A DNA stretch of 27,802 bases from an uncultured Nitrospira sp. (GCA_902500695.1 CABVRQ010000034.1:14588-42389), one strand, 5' to 3'. Numbered from the stretch's first letter, positions 17,931 through 25,615 are shown. A program made the numbers and translations. The notes: a model not told the origin generated them from the sequence alone.

Positions 17931-18245
17931 ATGCCACGACTGCTCAAGTACTCATCCATCCTCCTAGCTATGGTGTACCTCGGCCTGATTGGCATGGCGC
18001 CGTATTGCGTGGCCTCTCATGAGCTCAGACATTCTCCAATCGCGCATCATTCCAAAAATACCAGTTCCCACTCATCACTCTGCTCTTGGGCCTGCCAGGT
18101 CAGCTCTAAGGGAAACCTGGCCGACACGACCCATCATGCCCTTCTCACCCTCGCCCTCTTTATTGCAGGAATCGTCTTCCTCCCTTACCTCCTCCCAGTT
18201 CAGACGACACTCTATCCGACTTCGGCTCGCGGCCCTCCGGTTTAA
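17931..18245 (+). CDS. Small His-rich CSWxC/RGPP membrane protein, copy 2
   Basis: 104 residues, not a recognised family. Layout: hydrophobic segment (about 8-28), a His-containing stretch (H30, H34, H39, H40, H47), CSWAC (C51-C55), a second hydrophobic segment with preceding HH (about 69-90), and the end SARGPPV. With two membrane helices the His/Cys loop would lie on one side, most likely in the periplasm. It is placed between the amidohydrolase (90 bp) and the TonB-dependent receptor (111 bp). See copies 1, 3 and 4. Function is not known; metal binding by the His/Cx3C region is inferred. Confidence 0.75.
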   Translation: MPRLLKYSSILLAMVYLGLIGMAPYCVASHELRHSPIAHHSKNTSSHSSLCSWACQVSSKGNLADTTHHALLTLALFIAGIVFLPYLLPVQTTLYPTSARGPPV

Positions 18246-18356
18246 TCAAAGTCCCGCGTTTCACAACCAATCCATAATTTTCTCCATCAGGGCTAGGCCT
18301 TTCATTGCTCTGATCATGATCTATTTTCATAGGTTCCGGAAAGGATTTATGCACCG

Positions 18357-20573
18357 ATGAACAACCACAAATGTGTAATATTTCCTCATGTAATCATAAG
18401 CGTAATGATTTTTATGTTGACGGGTTTTGTTCTGATCCAACCTCCATTCAGCAGGGCTGACGAGCAAATTGAAACACTGCCGACACTCACCGTAGAAGGA
18501 ACACGTATCGAGAATATCGATGCGGTCAAGGAAGAACTGGCTCGCCGGCCTAGCAGCACCATCCTGATCCAGGAAAAAGAAATCGAGGAATCCCGTGCCT
18601 TTAATTTAACCGACGTCCTTCAATTTGCCCCAGGCGTGCGGTTCCAATCCCGTTTCGGTGCCGACGAGGGACAATTCCAAATCCGGGGGACTTCCCTCAG
18701 AAATAACTTTCATCATCGTGGTATTAATATTCTCATCAACGGGATCTATTTCGGCGATGCAGACGGATTCTCCGATTTCGAATCCATCGACTTGATGGCC
18801 TATGAGCGTATCGAGGTGTATAAAGGGTCCAACGCCCTCCGGTATGGAGCCAATACCCTGGGAGGAGCCATCAATTTTGTGCCACGGACGGGTTATAACG
18901 CCTCCCTCTACCAAGCGCGTGGATTGGCTGGGAGTTTCGGTCTCTATTCCGGACAGGTCTCCAGCGGCCAGGTCACCAAACCCTTTAAGGTCGGCACCAT
19001 GGACACCACCGCCGACTACTATGTCAGCGCGTCGGGCAATCATCAAGACGGCTTTCAGGATAACAGCCAGCAGGCACGCGGACGGTTAAATGCCAACTTT
19101 GGATTTCAGATCGGTAATCACCAGGAAGTGCGAGCCTATATCCTGGGAGCCGAAGTGTCAGAAGCACTTCCAGGGTCGATCACCCAAGGGCAATTGGATT
19201 CCGATCGAAGACAGGCTAACACCTTGGGGGGAATCAATCCGTTCTCCTGCGGGCCAAACGAGGCCTGCAAATGGGGGCGGTACTATAGTTATATCCGGGC
19301 CGGGGCCGCCTATCGCAACGAATTCGCCGCCCACCAGTTTTTTGAGATTATCCCCTATTATTCCTACCAGTACGTAGATCATCCTATTTTTCAAACGATC
19401 GTCCAGGACAACTATAATGTGGGAGGGGAAATTCGATACGTCAATTCACATCCTATTTTCGGGCATGAAAACAAGTTCCTCGTCGGCAATCAGCCACGAT
19501 ACGGAGACACCAATCAACGGCGTTTTGTCAACAATTTAGGCAAACGCGGGATTCAGACTCAAAATCTTACGTTGGAGACGACCAATCTCAGCACTTACCT
19601 GGAAGACCAATTCAATGTAACCAAGGATTTACTTATCATTGCAGGCGGACGCTGGGAATACAGCATCCGGCAGGGCAGAAATCAACTCTACAGTCCCTTT
19701 ACGGGAGATTTAAATACCAGCGATACCGGCGTACGTCATTTCAATGCTCTTATCCCGAAGATGGGGTTCGTGTACCAAACCACCGGGACCTCGCAAATTT
19801 ACGGAAACGTCAGCCGTGGATACGAACCTCCCGTCAATGTCGAATTGACCTCATCAATTAATCCCGACGGCTCCGTCCCCACCACCCCCTTCATCAACCT
19901 GGATGCGCAACGGGCCTGGCAGCTTGAAATTGGCACGCGAGGCTCCACGGCGGATAACCGCTATACCTGGGACCTCACCTTCTATAACCTGGAAATGCAA
20001 AAGGAAATCCTGACGTTTAATGTCCAGAACCAACCGACCTATCAAAATGCCAAAGGGACGCGACACACAGGCATTGAAGCAGGAGGCAGCATGGTAGTAG
20101 CCAACGGATTGCTGGTTCAGGGTCCCAAAAACCAAAGCGACACGATCTCCGTTCGAACCGCCTATACGTGGTCTTTATTTAAATTCACAGATGACGTGTA
20201 CGGCGGAGGAGATGGAACTCCAAAATTCTTGGTTGCCAAGGACGGAAACCGGGTTCCCGGGGCGCCCGAGCACCAGCTTGCCGGGGAAGTACGCTATGAC
20301 CATCCGGTGGGATTTTTTATCGCGCCGAATTTTGAATGGGTCCTCGCTGGATATTACGTGGACAGCGAAAACACCGCCAAGAACTCGGCCTATTTCCTCG
20401 TCAATCTGAAGGCAGGCTATAATTACAGTAAGAACCTGTCGTTTTTCGCAGAAGGACGAAACCTGTCCGATCAAACGTATGCGGGTGCTGTCGTGGTCAA
20501 TGACAGTCTGGGCCGGTACTTCAATCCCGGTCAGGGGATCAGCGGGTTTGGTGGAGTTGAATGGAAATTTTAA
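18357..20573 (+). CDS. TonB-dependent outer-membrane receptor
   Basis: 738 residues. Signal peptide (hydrophobic 11-28, cleavage likely after SRA at 34), TonB box IETLPTLTVEGT (38-49), plug domain (about 62-178: FNLTDVLQFAPGVRF, QIRG, MAYERIEVYKGSNALRYG, LGGAINFVPRTG) and a C-terminal beta barrel with ending GGVEWKF in a hydrophobic/aromatic final strand. It resembles FecA-type siderophore/metal-chelate receptors, but the substrate cannot be read from sequence. A cysteine pair (C298, C304) sits in a presumed outer loop. The start ATG overlaps the stop of a three-codon ORF (ATG CAC CGA TGA at 18350-18361) which itself has the better-spaced AAGGA. The gene is flanked by CSWxC copy 2 and, after a hairpin, by exbD. 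Confidence 0.95.
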   Translation: MNNHKCVIFPHVIISVMIFMLTGFVLIQPPFSRADEQIETLPTLTVEGTRIENIDAVKEELARRPSSTILIQEKEIEESRAFNLTDVLQFAPGVRFQSRFGADEGQFQIRGTSLRNNFHHRGINILINGIYFGDADGFSDFESIDLMAYERIEVYKGSNALRYGANTLGGAINFVPRTGYNASLYQARGLAGSFGLYSGQVSSGQVTKPFKVGTMDTTADYYVSASGNHQDGFQDNSQQARGRLNANFGFQIGNHQEVRAYILGAEVSEALPGSITQGQLDSDRRQANTLGGINPFSCGPNEACKWGRYYSYIRAGAAYRNEFAAHQFFEIIPYYSYQYVDHPIFQTIVQDNYNVGGEIRYVNSHPIFGHENKFLVGNQPRYGDTNQRRFVNNLGKRGIQTQNLTLETTNLSTYLEDQFNVTKDLLIIAGGRWEYSIRQGRNQLYSPFTGDLNTSDTGVRHFNALIPKMGFVYQTTGTSQIYGNVSRGYEPPVNVELTSSINPDGSVPTTPFINLDAQRAWQLEIGTRGSTADNRYTWDLTFYNLEMQKEILTFNVQNQPTYQNAKGTRHTGIEAGGSMVVANGLLVQGPKNQSDTISVRTAYTWSLFKFTDDVYGGGDGTPKFLVAKDGNRVPGAPEHQLAGEVRYDHPVGFFIAPNFEWVLAGYYVDSENTAKNSAYFLVNLKAGYNYSKNLSFFAEGRNLSDQTYAGAVVVNDSLGRYFNPGQGISGFGGVEWKF

Positions 20574-20614
20574 CGGGTTCAGGCCGGACACAATAGTTCA
20601 CGAACCGGAACATT

Positions 20615-20656
20615 GAGGTTGTCACACCTAGTTCGTTATTCTAGGTGTGACACCTC
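20615..20656. repeat. Large inverted repeat between receptor and exbD genes
   Basis: GAGGTTGTCACACCTAG (20615-20631) pairs with CTAGGTGTGACACCTC (20641-20656), 16 bp with one bulged T and a nine-base loop. Each arm also contains its own near-palindrome, best seen as AGGTGT-G-ACACCT in the right arm. No T-run follows, so it is either a Rho-assisted or processing hairpin that sets different levels for receptor and ExbD, or a double operator. Confidence 0.6.
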
Positions 20657-20747
20657 TGGGACATTTGAATCAAGAAGGATTTCGTAGGATCCCAGTAGGA
20701 CAAACTGAAAATATTTTTACAACAACAAACTTTTCCTTAAAATTCTC

Positions 20748-21158
20748 ATGAGACTATCGGCCCCAACAAAGAAGAAAGCCCGCATCGAAATCATTCCGAT
20801 GATCGACACGATGTTCTTTCTCCTCGTGTTCTTTATGATTGCCACGCTCTCCATGACCATTCAGCATGGGATGCCGGTCAATTTACCGACGGCCGACTCC
20901 TCAACGGATAAAGTTCCAGATCAAATCTCTCTGACGCTGACCCATGAAGGAACGCTGTACTACAATAAGGACCTTATTGAACTACCGGAACTGGAAGTCC
21001 GGCTGACAAGCCTTCGGCAAGCCGACCCGGACCCTTCAGTCGTCATTAACGCCGATGAACAGGTCCCCCATGGCCAGGTCATTAAAGTGATGGACATCAT
21101 TCGATTAGCCGGCATTCCCAACATGGCGATTGCCACAAAACCCAATTCGGAACCATGA
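20748..21158 (+). CDS. exbD: ExbD/TolR-family biopolymer transport protein
   Basis: 136 residues. A short basic cytoplasmic start (APTKKKARIEI) leads into the single transmembrane helix IIPMIDTMFFLLVFFMIATL, where D20 matches the protonatable Asp essential in ExbD. A periplasmic domain follows (SVVINADEQVPHGQVIKVMDI is family-typical). It should complete the proton channel with the ExbB encoded at 15668. Start ATG at 20748; no strong Shine-Dalgarno. Its stop overlaps the ATG of the third CSWxC protein (ATGA). Confidence 0.93.
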   Translation: MRLSAPTKKKARIEIIPMIDTMFFLLVFFMIATLSMTIQHGMPVNLPTADSSTDKVPDQISLTLTHEGTLYYNKDLIELPELEVRLTSLRQADPDPSVVINADEQVPHGQVIKVMDIIRLAGIPNMAIATKPNSEP

Positions 21159-21517
21159 ACGCCCACCCATCAACCCCATTCACCAATCTATGCCCTCGAT
21201 TGGCACCCGGCCTGATCGCGCTGTTGATTGGATTACACGTCGTCCTCCTGGGTGCGGGTGCGTTCTGTGCTTCAAGATCCCTTGATCCCAACACCTCTCA
21301 CCATTCCCACACGGCCCAATCCCTCTCTCTTCTTTGCTCGTGGGCCTGTCATGTCGCCCAAATTGCCTCAGGTACCGGTTCGGTTACTCAATGGTCGGCA
21401 CCGTTTCTTCCCTTCCTGTTCTGGTTTCTGAAACCCGCATTCACCTTTTCCCGAACCTTGCCATTACACACCTTCTCCCCTCGCGGCCCACCCCTTCGTT
21501 TTCTGGTTCATGGATAG
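21155..21517 (+). CDS. Small His-rich CSWxC/RGPP membrane protein, copy 3 (coupled to exbD)
   Basis: 120 residues, no recognised family. Hydrophobic segment (about 17-38), His patch (H49, H50, H52), CSWACH (C61-C65), second hydrophobic segment (about 80-95) and SPRGPPLRF near the end. Same plan as copies 1, 2 and 4. The start ATG shares bases with the exbD stop (ATGA), so it is translated with ExbD; this is the best evidence that the family works with the TonB-ExbB-ExbD machine. Extra cysteines C13 and C38 are not shared. Function unknown. Confidence 0.78.
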   Translation: MNAHPSTPFTNLCPRLAPGLIALLIGLHVVLLGAGAFCASRSLDPNTSHHSHTAQSLSLLCSWACHVAQIASGTGSVTQWSAPFLPFLFWFLKPAFTFSRTLPLHTFSPRGPPLRFLVHG

Positions 21518-21724
21518 ACTCGGAATTTCAAGTAGTCCGTCCCTGAACACACATCTCAAGAGCATCGTGTCGTCGTGAGCAGAATGGTCGAATGATCTCC
21601 ATTCTCCATTGATTCGACGCAAGACGCTCAAGAAGAAACGACGTTCAAGCCATATTGGAACCATTTCGTTCCGGACTCCTATGTCAGTAACCGGACACGA
21701 TCACATGACGTTAATCGTATGACA

Positions 21725-21738
21725 CAGCATACATGCTG
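21725..21738. promoter_or_regulatory. Palindrome upstream of the small HTH gene
   Basis: CAGCAT-AC-ATGCTG lies directly before the Shine-Dalgarno of the regulator gene at 21753. The position suits an autoregulatory operator, but six-base arms can arise by chance. The rest of 21518-21724 has no recognised gene. Confidence 0.3.
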
Positions 21739-21752
21739 CGGAAGGAGAACCC

Positions 21753-21959
21753 ATGGACAAAGAACTTTTGCGTGTCGGTGAAGCCGCTCAAACCTTGAAT
21801 GTCAGCCGATGGACTATCTACCGGTGGGTTGAAGAGGATCGCCTGAAGGCCACAAAAATTGGAAAAGGCAGCTTACGAATATTTCGGGACTCCATTGATT
21901 CGCTCATTCAACAAAATCGAAAAGACCATTGGGAATTCGCCATCACGGAATGCCAATGA
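21753..21959 (+). CDS. Small helix-turn-helix DNA-binding protein (MerR/excisionase type)
   Basis: 68 residues forming one winged-helix domain of the HTH_17 kind: LRVGEAAQTLNVSRWTIYRWVEEDRLKATKIGKGSLRIFRDSIDSLI. VGEAAQTLNVSRWTIYRW is the helix-turn-helix, and the K-G-x-x-R-I-F region the wing. Such stand-alone domains act as excisionases or as BldC-like transcription factors; there is no integrase here, so regulation of the surrounding island is the more likely role (inference). Very strong Shine-Dalgarno GGAAGGAG at 21740-21747. Confidence 0.85.
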   Translation: MDKELLRVGEAAQTLNVSRWTIYRWVEEDRLKATKIGKGSLRIFRDSIDSLIQQNRKDHWEFAITECQ

Positions 21960-22078
21960 GCAGGGAGTAAAATGTTGCATCGATGAGCACCCGTCCGTAG
22001 ACACCTTGCAAAGGAACAGCTAGCCTGACGGCAGAGGTCATCGAAATTGCTGAATTGCTGTATACGCAATTGCCCAAG

Positions 22079-22390
22079 ATGAGGAAGACCACTCTCACAC
22101 AATCGTTTGCGGCTCTCATGCTCAGCATGTGCTTCCTGCTCGTGACTGGAGGCCTTGCCTATACGGCTCCGCTCCACATCCACCATGGTCATCATGATCA
22201 GCAGACTCATGGGAACACCTGGTGTAGCTGGACGTGTCAAGCCGGGCAAGGCCTTCAGACGCTGTCAGCTGACATCCTCAGGTCGTTTTCTCTATTGGGC
22301 GTTCTTCCCCTCTTCAAACCTACAGCACCGGATCTCTTCCGCCATCACCATAGTGCCTCTCGCGCTCCGCCTCACTTTTCACTCTTCTAA
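22079..22390 (+). CDS. Small His-rich CSWxC/RAPP protein, copy 4
   Basis: 103 residues from the ATG at 22079 (an in-frame TTG at 22055 would add eight residues and is less likely). Hydrophobic signal or anchor (about 9-28), the densest His patch of the four copies (HIHHGHHDQQTH, residues 33-44), CSWTC (C49-C53), a weakly hydrophobic segment (about 68-80), HHH (89-91), and ASRAPPHFSLF at the end. Placed between the HTH gene and an exported protein of unknown function. Same family plan as copies 1-3; metal binding inferred. Confidence 0.72.
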   Translation: MRKTTLTQSFAALMLSMCFLLVTGGLAYTAPLHIHHGHHDQQTHGNTWCSWTCQAGQGLQTLSADILRSFSLLGVLPLFKPTAPDLFRHHHSASRAPPHFSLF

Positions 22391-22548
22391 GCTTCTCATG
22401 TGATCCCCTGGTTTTTCTCGCTCATTAAGATGAAAGACCGCGGGTTCCTTGACGGGCTGAACCAAACCACAGAGCCCCGAGCACTCACCGGCTCTCAAGC
22501 AGGTTTTCATTTTATTCCTTGATACCTAGTCAATGGAGGCACTGTCTC

Positions 22549-23295
22549 ATGTACAGTTATTCCTTTAAATTTTCCCGACCAACCAGCAGTTTCACACTGT
22601 TGATCGTCCTCTTCATGTTCTTTCCAAGCCTGGGGTTTGGTCATGAGCAGGGCATACTTTCGTTTCAACTTGACCCACGCCCTTTCAGCCCGGCTCTCTG
22701 TCAAAGCAGCGGCCATGACAAATCCATCAGGATTCAGGTGGCAAAATATCAGGATCTCATCATTCGCAGGGTTCCCGGACAATTGGTTCCTTCCGAATCT
22801 CGTGAAGCCAGAATCAAACAGTATGTCCATTTCATCAAATTGCAGGATTTAACCGATGGAGTCGTCACCCAAGGAGCGATTGCCTTTGATCGGAATTATG
22901 CCGTGATCTTTACGGCAGAGCACCCCGAAGGAGTAGCGCGAAGCAAATTTATGGCCTCACTCCCTGCATCACAACAACAAATGGGCGACTCCGCCCTTAA
23001 TACGTTTTTGCATCTCCGTCAGGTCCTCTACGCGGCCATCGATTCCTGCCGTTCGTATCCCCCATTTGTCGTATACGGTACGGACGAGGAAATTGACCGG
23101 ATTGAAGCCGCCAGGAGGATATTCGCCAAACGAGTCAATCAATTCAATAGTGATCCCACGGCATTGTCTGCATTCACCTTGCACGAAACCGGGATGGCCG
23201 ATGGATTTGTCGATCCCGATGCGGGAATGGGCACGAACGTCAGCTACCGGGCGATGAATCCACTAAACTTTTATGTGCCTTCACAGTATCCCTAA
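22549..23295 (+). CDS. Exported protein of unknown function
   Basis: 248 residues from the ATG at 22549, which has GGAGG upstream; the frame is open to a TTG at 22519. Signal peptide (hydrophobic 14-26) with likely cleavage after LGFG at about residue 30, leaving a mature protein that starts HEQGILSF. The rest is soluble and mixed, with two cysteines (in SPALCQSS and AIDSCRSY) that might form a disulfide. No recognised domain. It follows CSWxC copy 4 by 158 bp and precedes the P460 gene by 196 bp. Confidence 0.75.
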   Translation: MYSYSFKFSRPTSSFTLLIVLFMFFPSLGFGHEQGILSFQLDPRPFSPALCQSSGHDKSIRIQVAKYQDLIIRRVPGQLVPSESREARIKQYVHFIKLQDLTDGVVTQGAIAFDRNYAVIFTAEHPEGVARSKFMASLPASQQQMGDSALNTFLHLRQVLYAAIDSCRSYPPFVVYGTDEEIDRIEAARRIFAKRVNQFNSDPTALSAFTLHETGMADGFVDPDAGMGTNVSYRAMNPLNFYVPSQYP

Positions 23296-23491
23296 CCCGA
23301 GAAATTCTGGAAATGAGAACTCGATACAACACAGGGACCATCTCACTGTAGCAAAAGGCAGTATCCATCTGTAGACGGACTGTAGAGTCCCTCGTATGCT
23401 GGAGCCACCGTGTAAACCTTCTGAATTTGGCCTTTCACCATCGGTCGGTTGCCTCAACCGGAAGAGATATCAACGAAGGAGGAGAAGAAAC

Positions 23492-24043
23492 ATGCAGAGA
23501 ATGAGTATCGCGTTTCTGGCCTTGATGGTTCTAGTCTGTTTTTCTCCCACCATGCCTATTGCGGCGAAATCCAACTCCATGCCCAAAGATGGTGAGCTGG
23601 CGTTTCCTTCAGAGTACAAATCCTTCCCCATCTTTTTATCGGGGGTTCAAAAACCCGATGCGATCCGTGACTTGTCCGTCAACCCGATTGGTGCCAAAAA
23701 CCAACCAGGTCACGCCTTTGCCAACGGATCCATATTGGTGATGGAAATCTACAGCGCCCAAAAAAATGCCGAGGGGGCCCTGGAAAAAGGAGCAGACGGA
23801 AATTTGGTGAAAGCCGACCTGGCCAAGGTCTTTGTCATGCAAAAAGGGGCGGGATGGGGAGAAGGCGCTCCGGAGAATCTAAAAAACGGCGACTGGATTT
23901 ACTCAGCGTTCAAGGCCAATGGCGAACGGTTGGAGGTCGATTACACGACCTGCCGGGCGTGCCATTTACCCCTCGGTGAATCCAAAGATTTTGTGCACCG
24001 GTATGATGAATATTTTGAGAAACGAATGCATGCGGTTCATTAA
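23492..24043 (+). CDS. Cytochrome P460-family heme protein
   Basis: 183 residues from the ATG at 23492, chosen for its strong GGAGG Shine-Dalgarno; the frame is open further upstream to 23396 but that part is not like a protein start. Signal peptide (about 1-25, MPIAA end), then the P460 fold with KDGELAFPSEYKSF and NGSILVMEIY, and the C-terminal heme-binding CRACH (C154, C157, H158) followed by KDFVHRYDEYF. Cytochromes P460 of ammonia oxidisers oxidise hydroxylamine and bind NO. By recalled alignment the lysine that cross-links the heme in Nitrosomonas P460 is replaced by M84, so this may be a P460-like or cytochrome c'-beta-type protein without hydroxylamine oxidase activity. Periplasmic. 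Confidence 0.85.
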   Translation: MQRMSIAFLALMVLVCFSPTMPIAAKSNSMPKDGELAFPSEYKSFPIFLSGVQKPDAIRDLSVNPIGAKNQPGHAFANGSILVMEIYSAQKNAEGALEKGADGNLVKADLAKVFVMQKGAGWGEGAPENLKNGDWIYSAFKANGERLEVDYTTCRACHLPLGESKDFVHRYDEYFEKRMHAVH

Positions 24044-24466
24044 CCAAAGCAACGCATCCTTTCCTGGTTCCAGGAAGAACGGAACAGCGTAGAACCTCCA
24101 GGGACGGACCGGCCTCCAACCTTGGACGAGTAGGGTGAAGGTGGTTTGCACTCCAGCAGCCTCCTAGACCTTCACCCTACTCCTATGCGCACCCCGCCTC
24201 TTCCTTCCTCAACACCGCTCAGCAGGGGCCAAAAATATTCAGGCTAAGAGGTCCCTACTCCGGCATCCAATCACTCAAGACCAATGACTGAAAAACCACA
24301 GCCCTTTCTCAGGCAAGTCCTTGAAGGACCAGAAGCCGTTTGAAGATTTGATCATGTGTTCGGCAACCCATCATGGGGAATACCCACCTGACATGGACTC
24401 ATCAAGAGTCTCCCCAACGGTCGAAAATTTCTGATACATTGCCGGGATTTCATTGGCAAGAATGCC
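24044..24466. other. Gene-free stretch between P460 and VKOR genes
   Basis: 423 bases with no credible coding frame on either strand. It holds the hairpin repeat at 24128-24182, which probably ends the P460 transcript; otherwise I see nothing recognisable apart from the presumed promoter region of the VKOR gene, where no clear boxes stand out. Confidence 0.6.
24128..24182. repeat. Intergenic hairpin repeat, copy A
   Basis: GAGTAGGGTGAAGGT (24128-24142) and its perfect complement ACCTTCACCCTACTC (24168-24182) enclose a 25-base loop. The arm core GGGTGAAGG, and part of the loop (TTTG...GCA...CCTCC), recur in the hairpin at 27186-27231. It lies 85 bp after the P460 stop and may also act as a terminator, though only without a T-run. 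Confidence 0.65.
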
Positions 24467-25381
24467 ATGATACACTCTTTCACGAGTCGCAAAATGGCAA
24501 AATCAAAAAGACAAAAACAATCAGTCGACCCTGAAGCAGCAACAAAGACCTTGAAAACTCCGGCTTCCCTGCCCTCAGGTTCGAAAACCGTCCTCGACCT
24601 TCTCCTCATCATCCTGACCGGTGCCGGACTGATGTTAACCGCCTATATGACCTATACAGCCTCGTTCGAGGTTCACCCGGCATTTTGCAGCGAGGGTTCC
24701 GGCTGTGACATTGTGCAGAGCAGCCGCTGGGCCACGTTTCTGGGAATCCCCATGGCCTTGTGGGGTTTCGTGACCTATGTGGTGATCGCGGGGTTGGCGT
24801 GGTCCGGGCGGGGAAAATCCGGGAGCGGATCGGCGTTGATTTACGTGGCCATGAGCGGATTCGCGGTCAGCGCCTACTTGACCATCGTCTCGGTCATGGA
24901 GATCGAAGCCACCTGTCCCTATTGCCTGACTTCATTTGCCATCCTCACGATCATCCTGGGACTAGCTCTCGTTCAACGTCCTCCCAATTGGACGAAGTCG
25001 CTGAAAGAGGCAGTCGTGCTCGGACTACTCATCGTTGGCGGGCTTCACCTGCATTATGGTGGTTGGTTTGATCCGGCGGCAGGTCCTGAAGATCCGCAAC
25101 TGCAGGCACTGGCCATTCATCTTAATGAAACCGGTGCCAAATTTTATGGCGCCTATTGGTGCCCCCGCTGCCAGGAACAGAAAGCCACCTTTCTTTCATC
25201 CGCCAAACGGCTCCCCTACGTGGAATGCAGTTCCGGCGGAAGGGGAAGCACTCTCACCGCCCCCTGCTCCAAGGCCGATATCAAAACGTATCCCACCTGG
25301 ACCATCGGGGAACGACGGTTAACCGGACTCAAGACCCCACAGGAATTGGCACGAGCCTCCGGATTCAACTGGCAGGAGTAA
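24467..25381 (+). CDS. VKOR-thioredoxin fusion protein (disulfide-forming)
   Basis: 304 residues. A basic N-terminal tail is followed by a vitamin K epoxide reductase domain (about 40-195) with four or five transmembrane helices, the loop cysteines C74 and C80 (in CSEGSGCDIV) and the active-site CPYC (C150, C153). A periplasmic thioredoxin-like domain follows (about 210-304) with YWCPRC (C232, C235), a further cysteine pair C254/C267 and the cis-proline region YPTW. Bacterial VKOR fusions pass electrons from newly oxidised exported proteins to quinone, replacing DsbB/DsbA. Start ATG at 24467, or in-frame ATG at 24494 (MAKSKRQ), which is equally plausible. Confidence 0.92.
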   Translation: MIHSFTSRKMAKSKRQKQSVDPEAATKTLKTPASLPSGSKTVLDLLLIILTGAGLMLTAYMTYTASFEVHPAFCSEGSGCDIVQSSRWATFLGIPMALWGFVTYVVIAGLAWSGRGKSGSGSALIYVAMSGFAVSAYLTIVSVMEIEATCPYCLTSFAILTIILGLALVQRPPNWTKSLKEAVVLGLLIVGGLHLHYGGWFDPAAGPEDPQLQALAIHLNETGAKFYGAYWCPRCQEQKATFLSSAKRLPYVECSSGGRGSTLTAPCSKADIKTYPTWTIGERRLTGLKTPQELARASGFNWQE

Positions 25382-25615
25382 ACGGTCCGGCGTTGTCTTC
25401 CCCTCCATCTCATCAGGCCTCCGTTGCCGGCCTTTCCTGTCCCTGCACATTCTCGACTCCGGAAATTGCCGATCCAACCGCATCAACCCGTTGGAAGCAA
25501 CCTGATCCCGAGACATTTTCAGGAATAGGTGCCCATGGAATAGCGGTTCCTTACATCGTGACATTCGTCGCAAGGTTTGATTCTGATTACAATCCAACTC
25601 TCTCCGGAGGTGATC

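Noticed and set aside
23396..23491. N-terminal extension of the P460 protein
   Set aside because: It would place a basic, Arg-rich stretch before the signal peptide; the ATG at 23492 has the strong Shine-Dalgarno.
25156..25615. Long frame upstream of the BamE-like domain, overlapping the VKOR gene
   Set aside because: Its first part is another frame of the VKOR thioredoxin domain, and the remainder lacks protein-like pattern; the lipoprotein start at 25616 explains the domain better.
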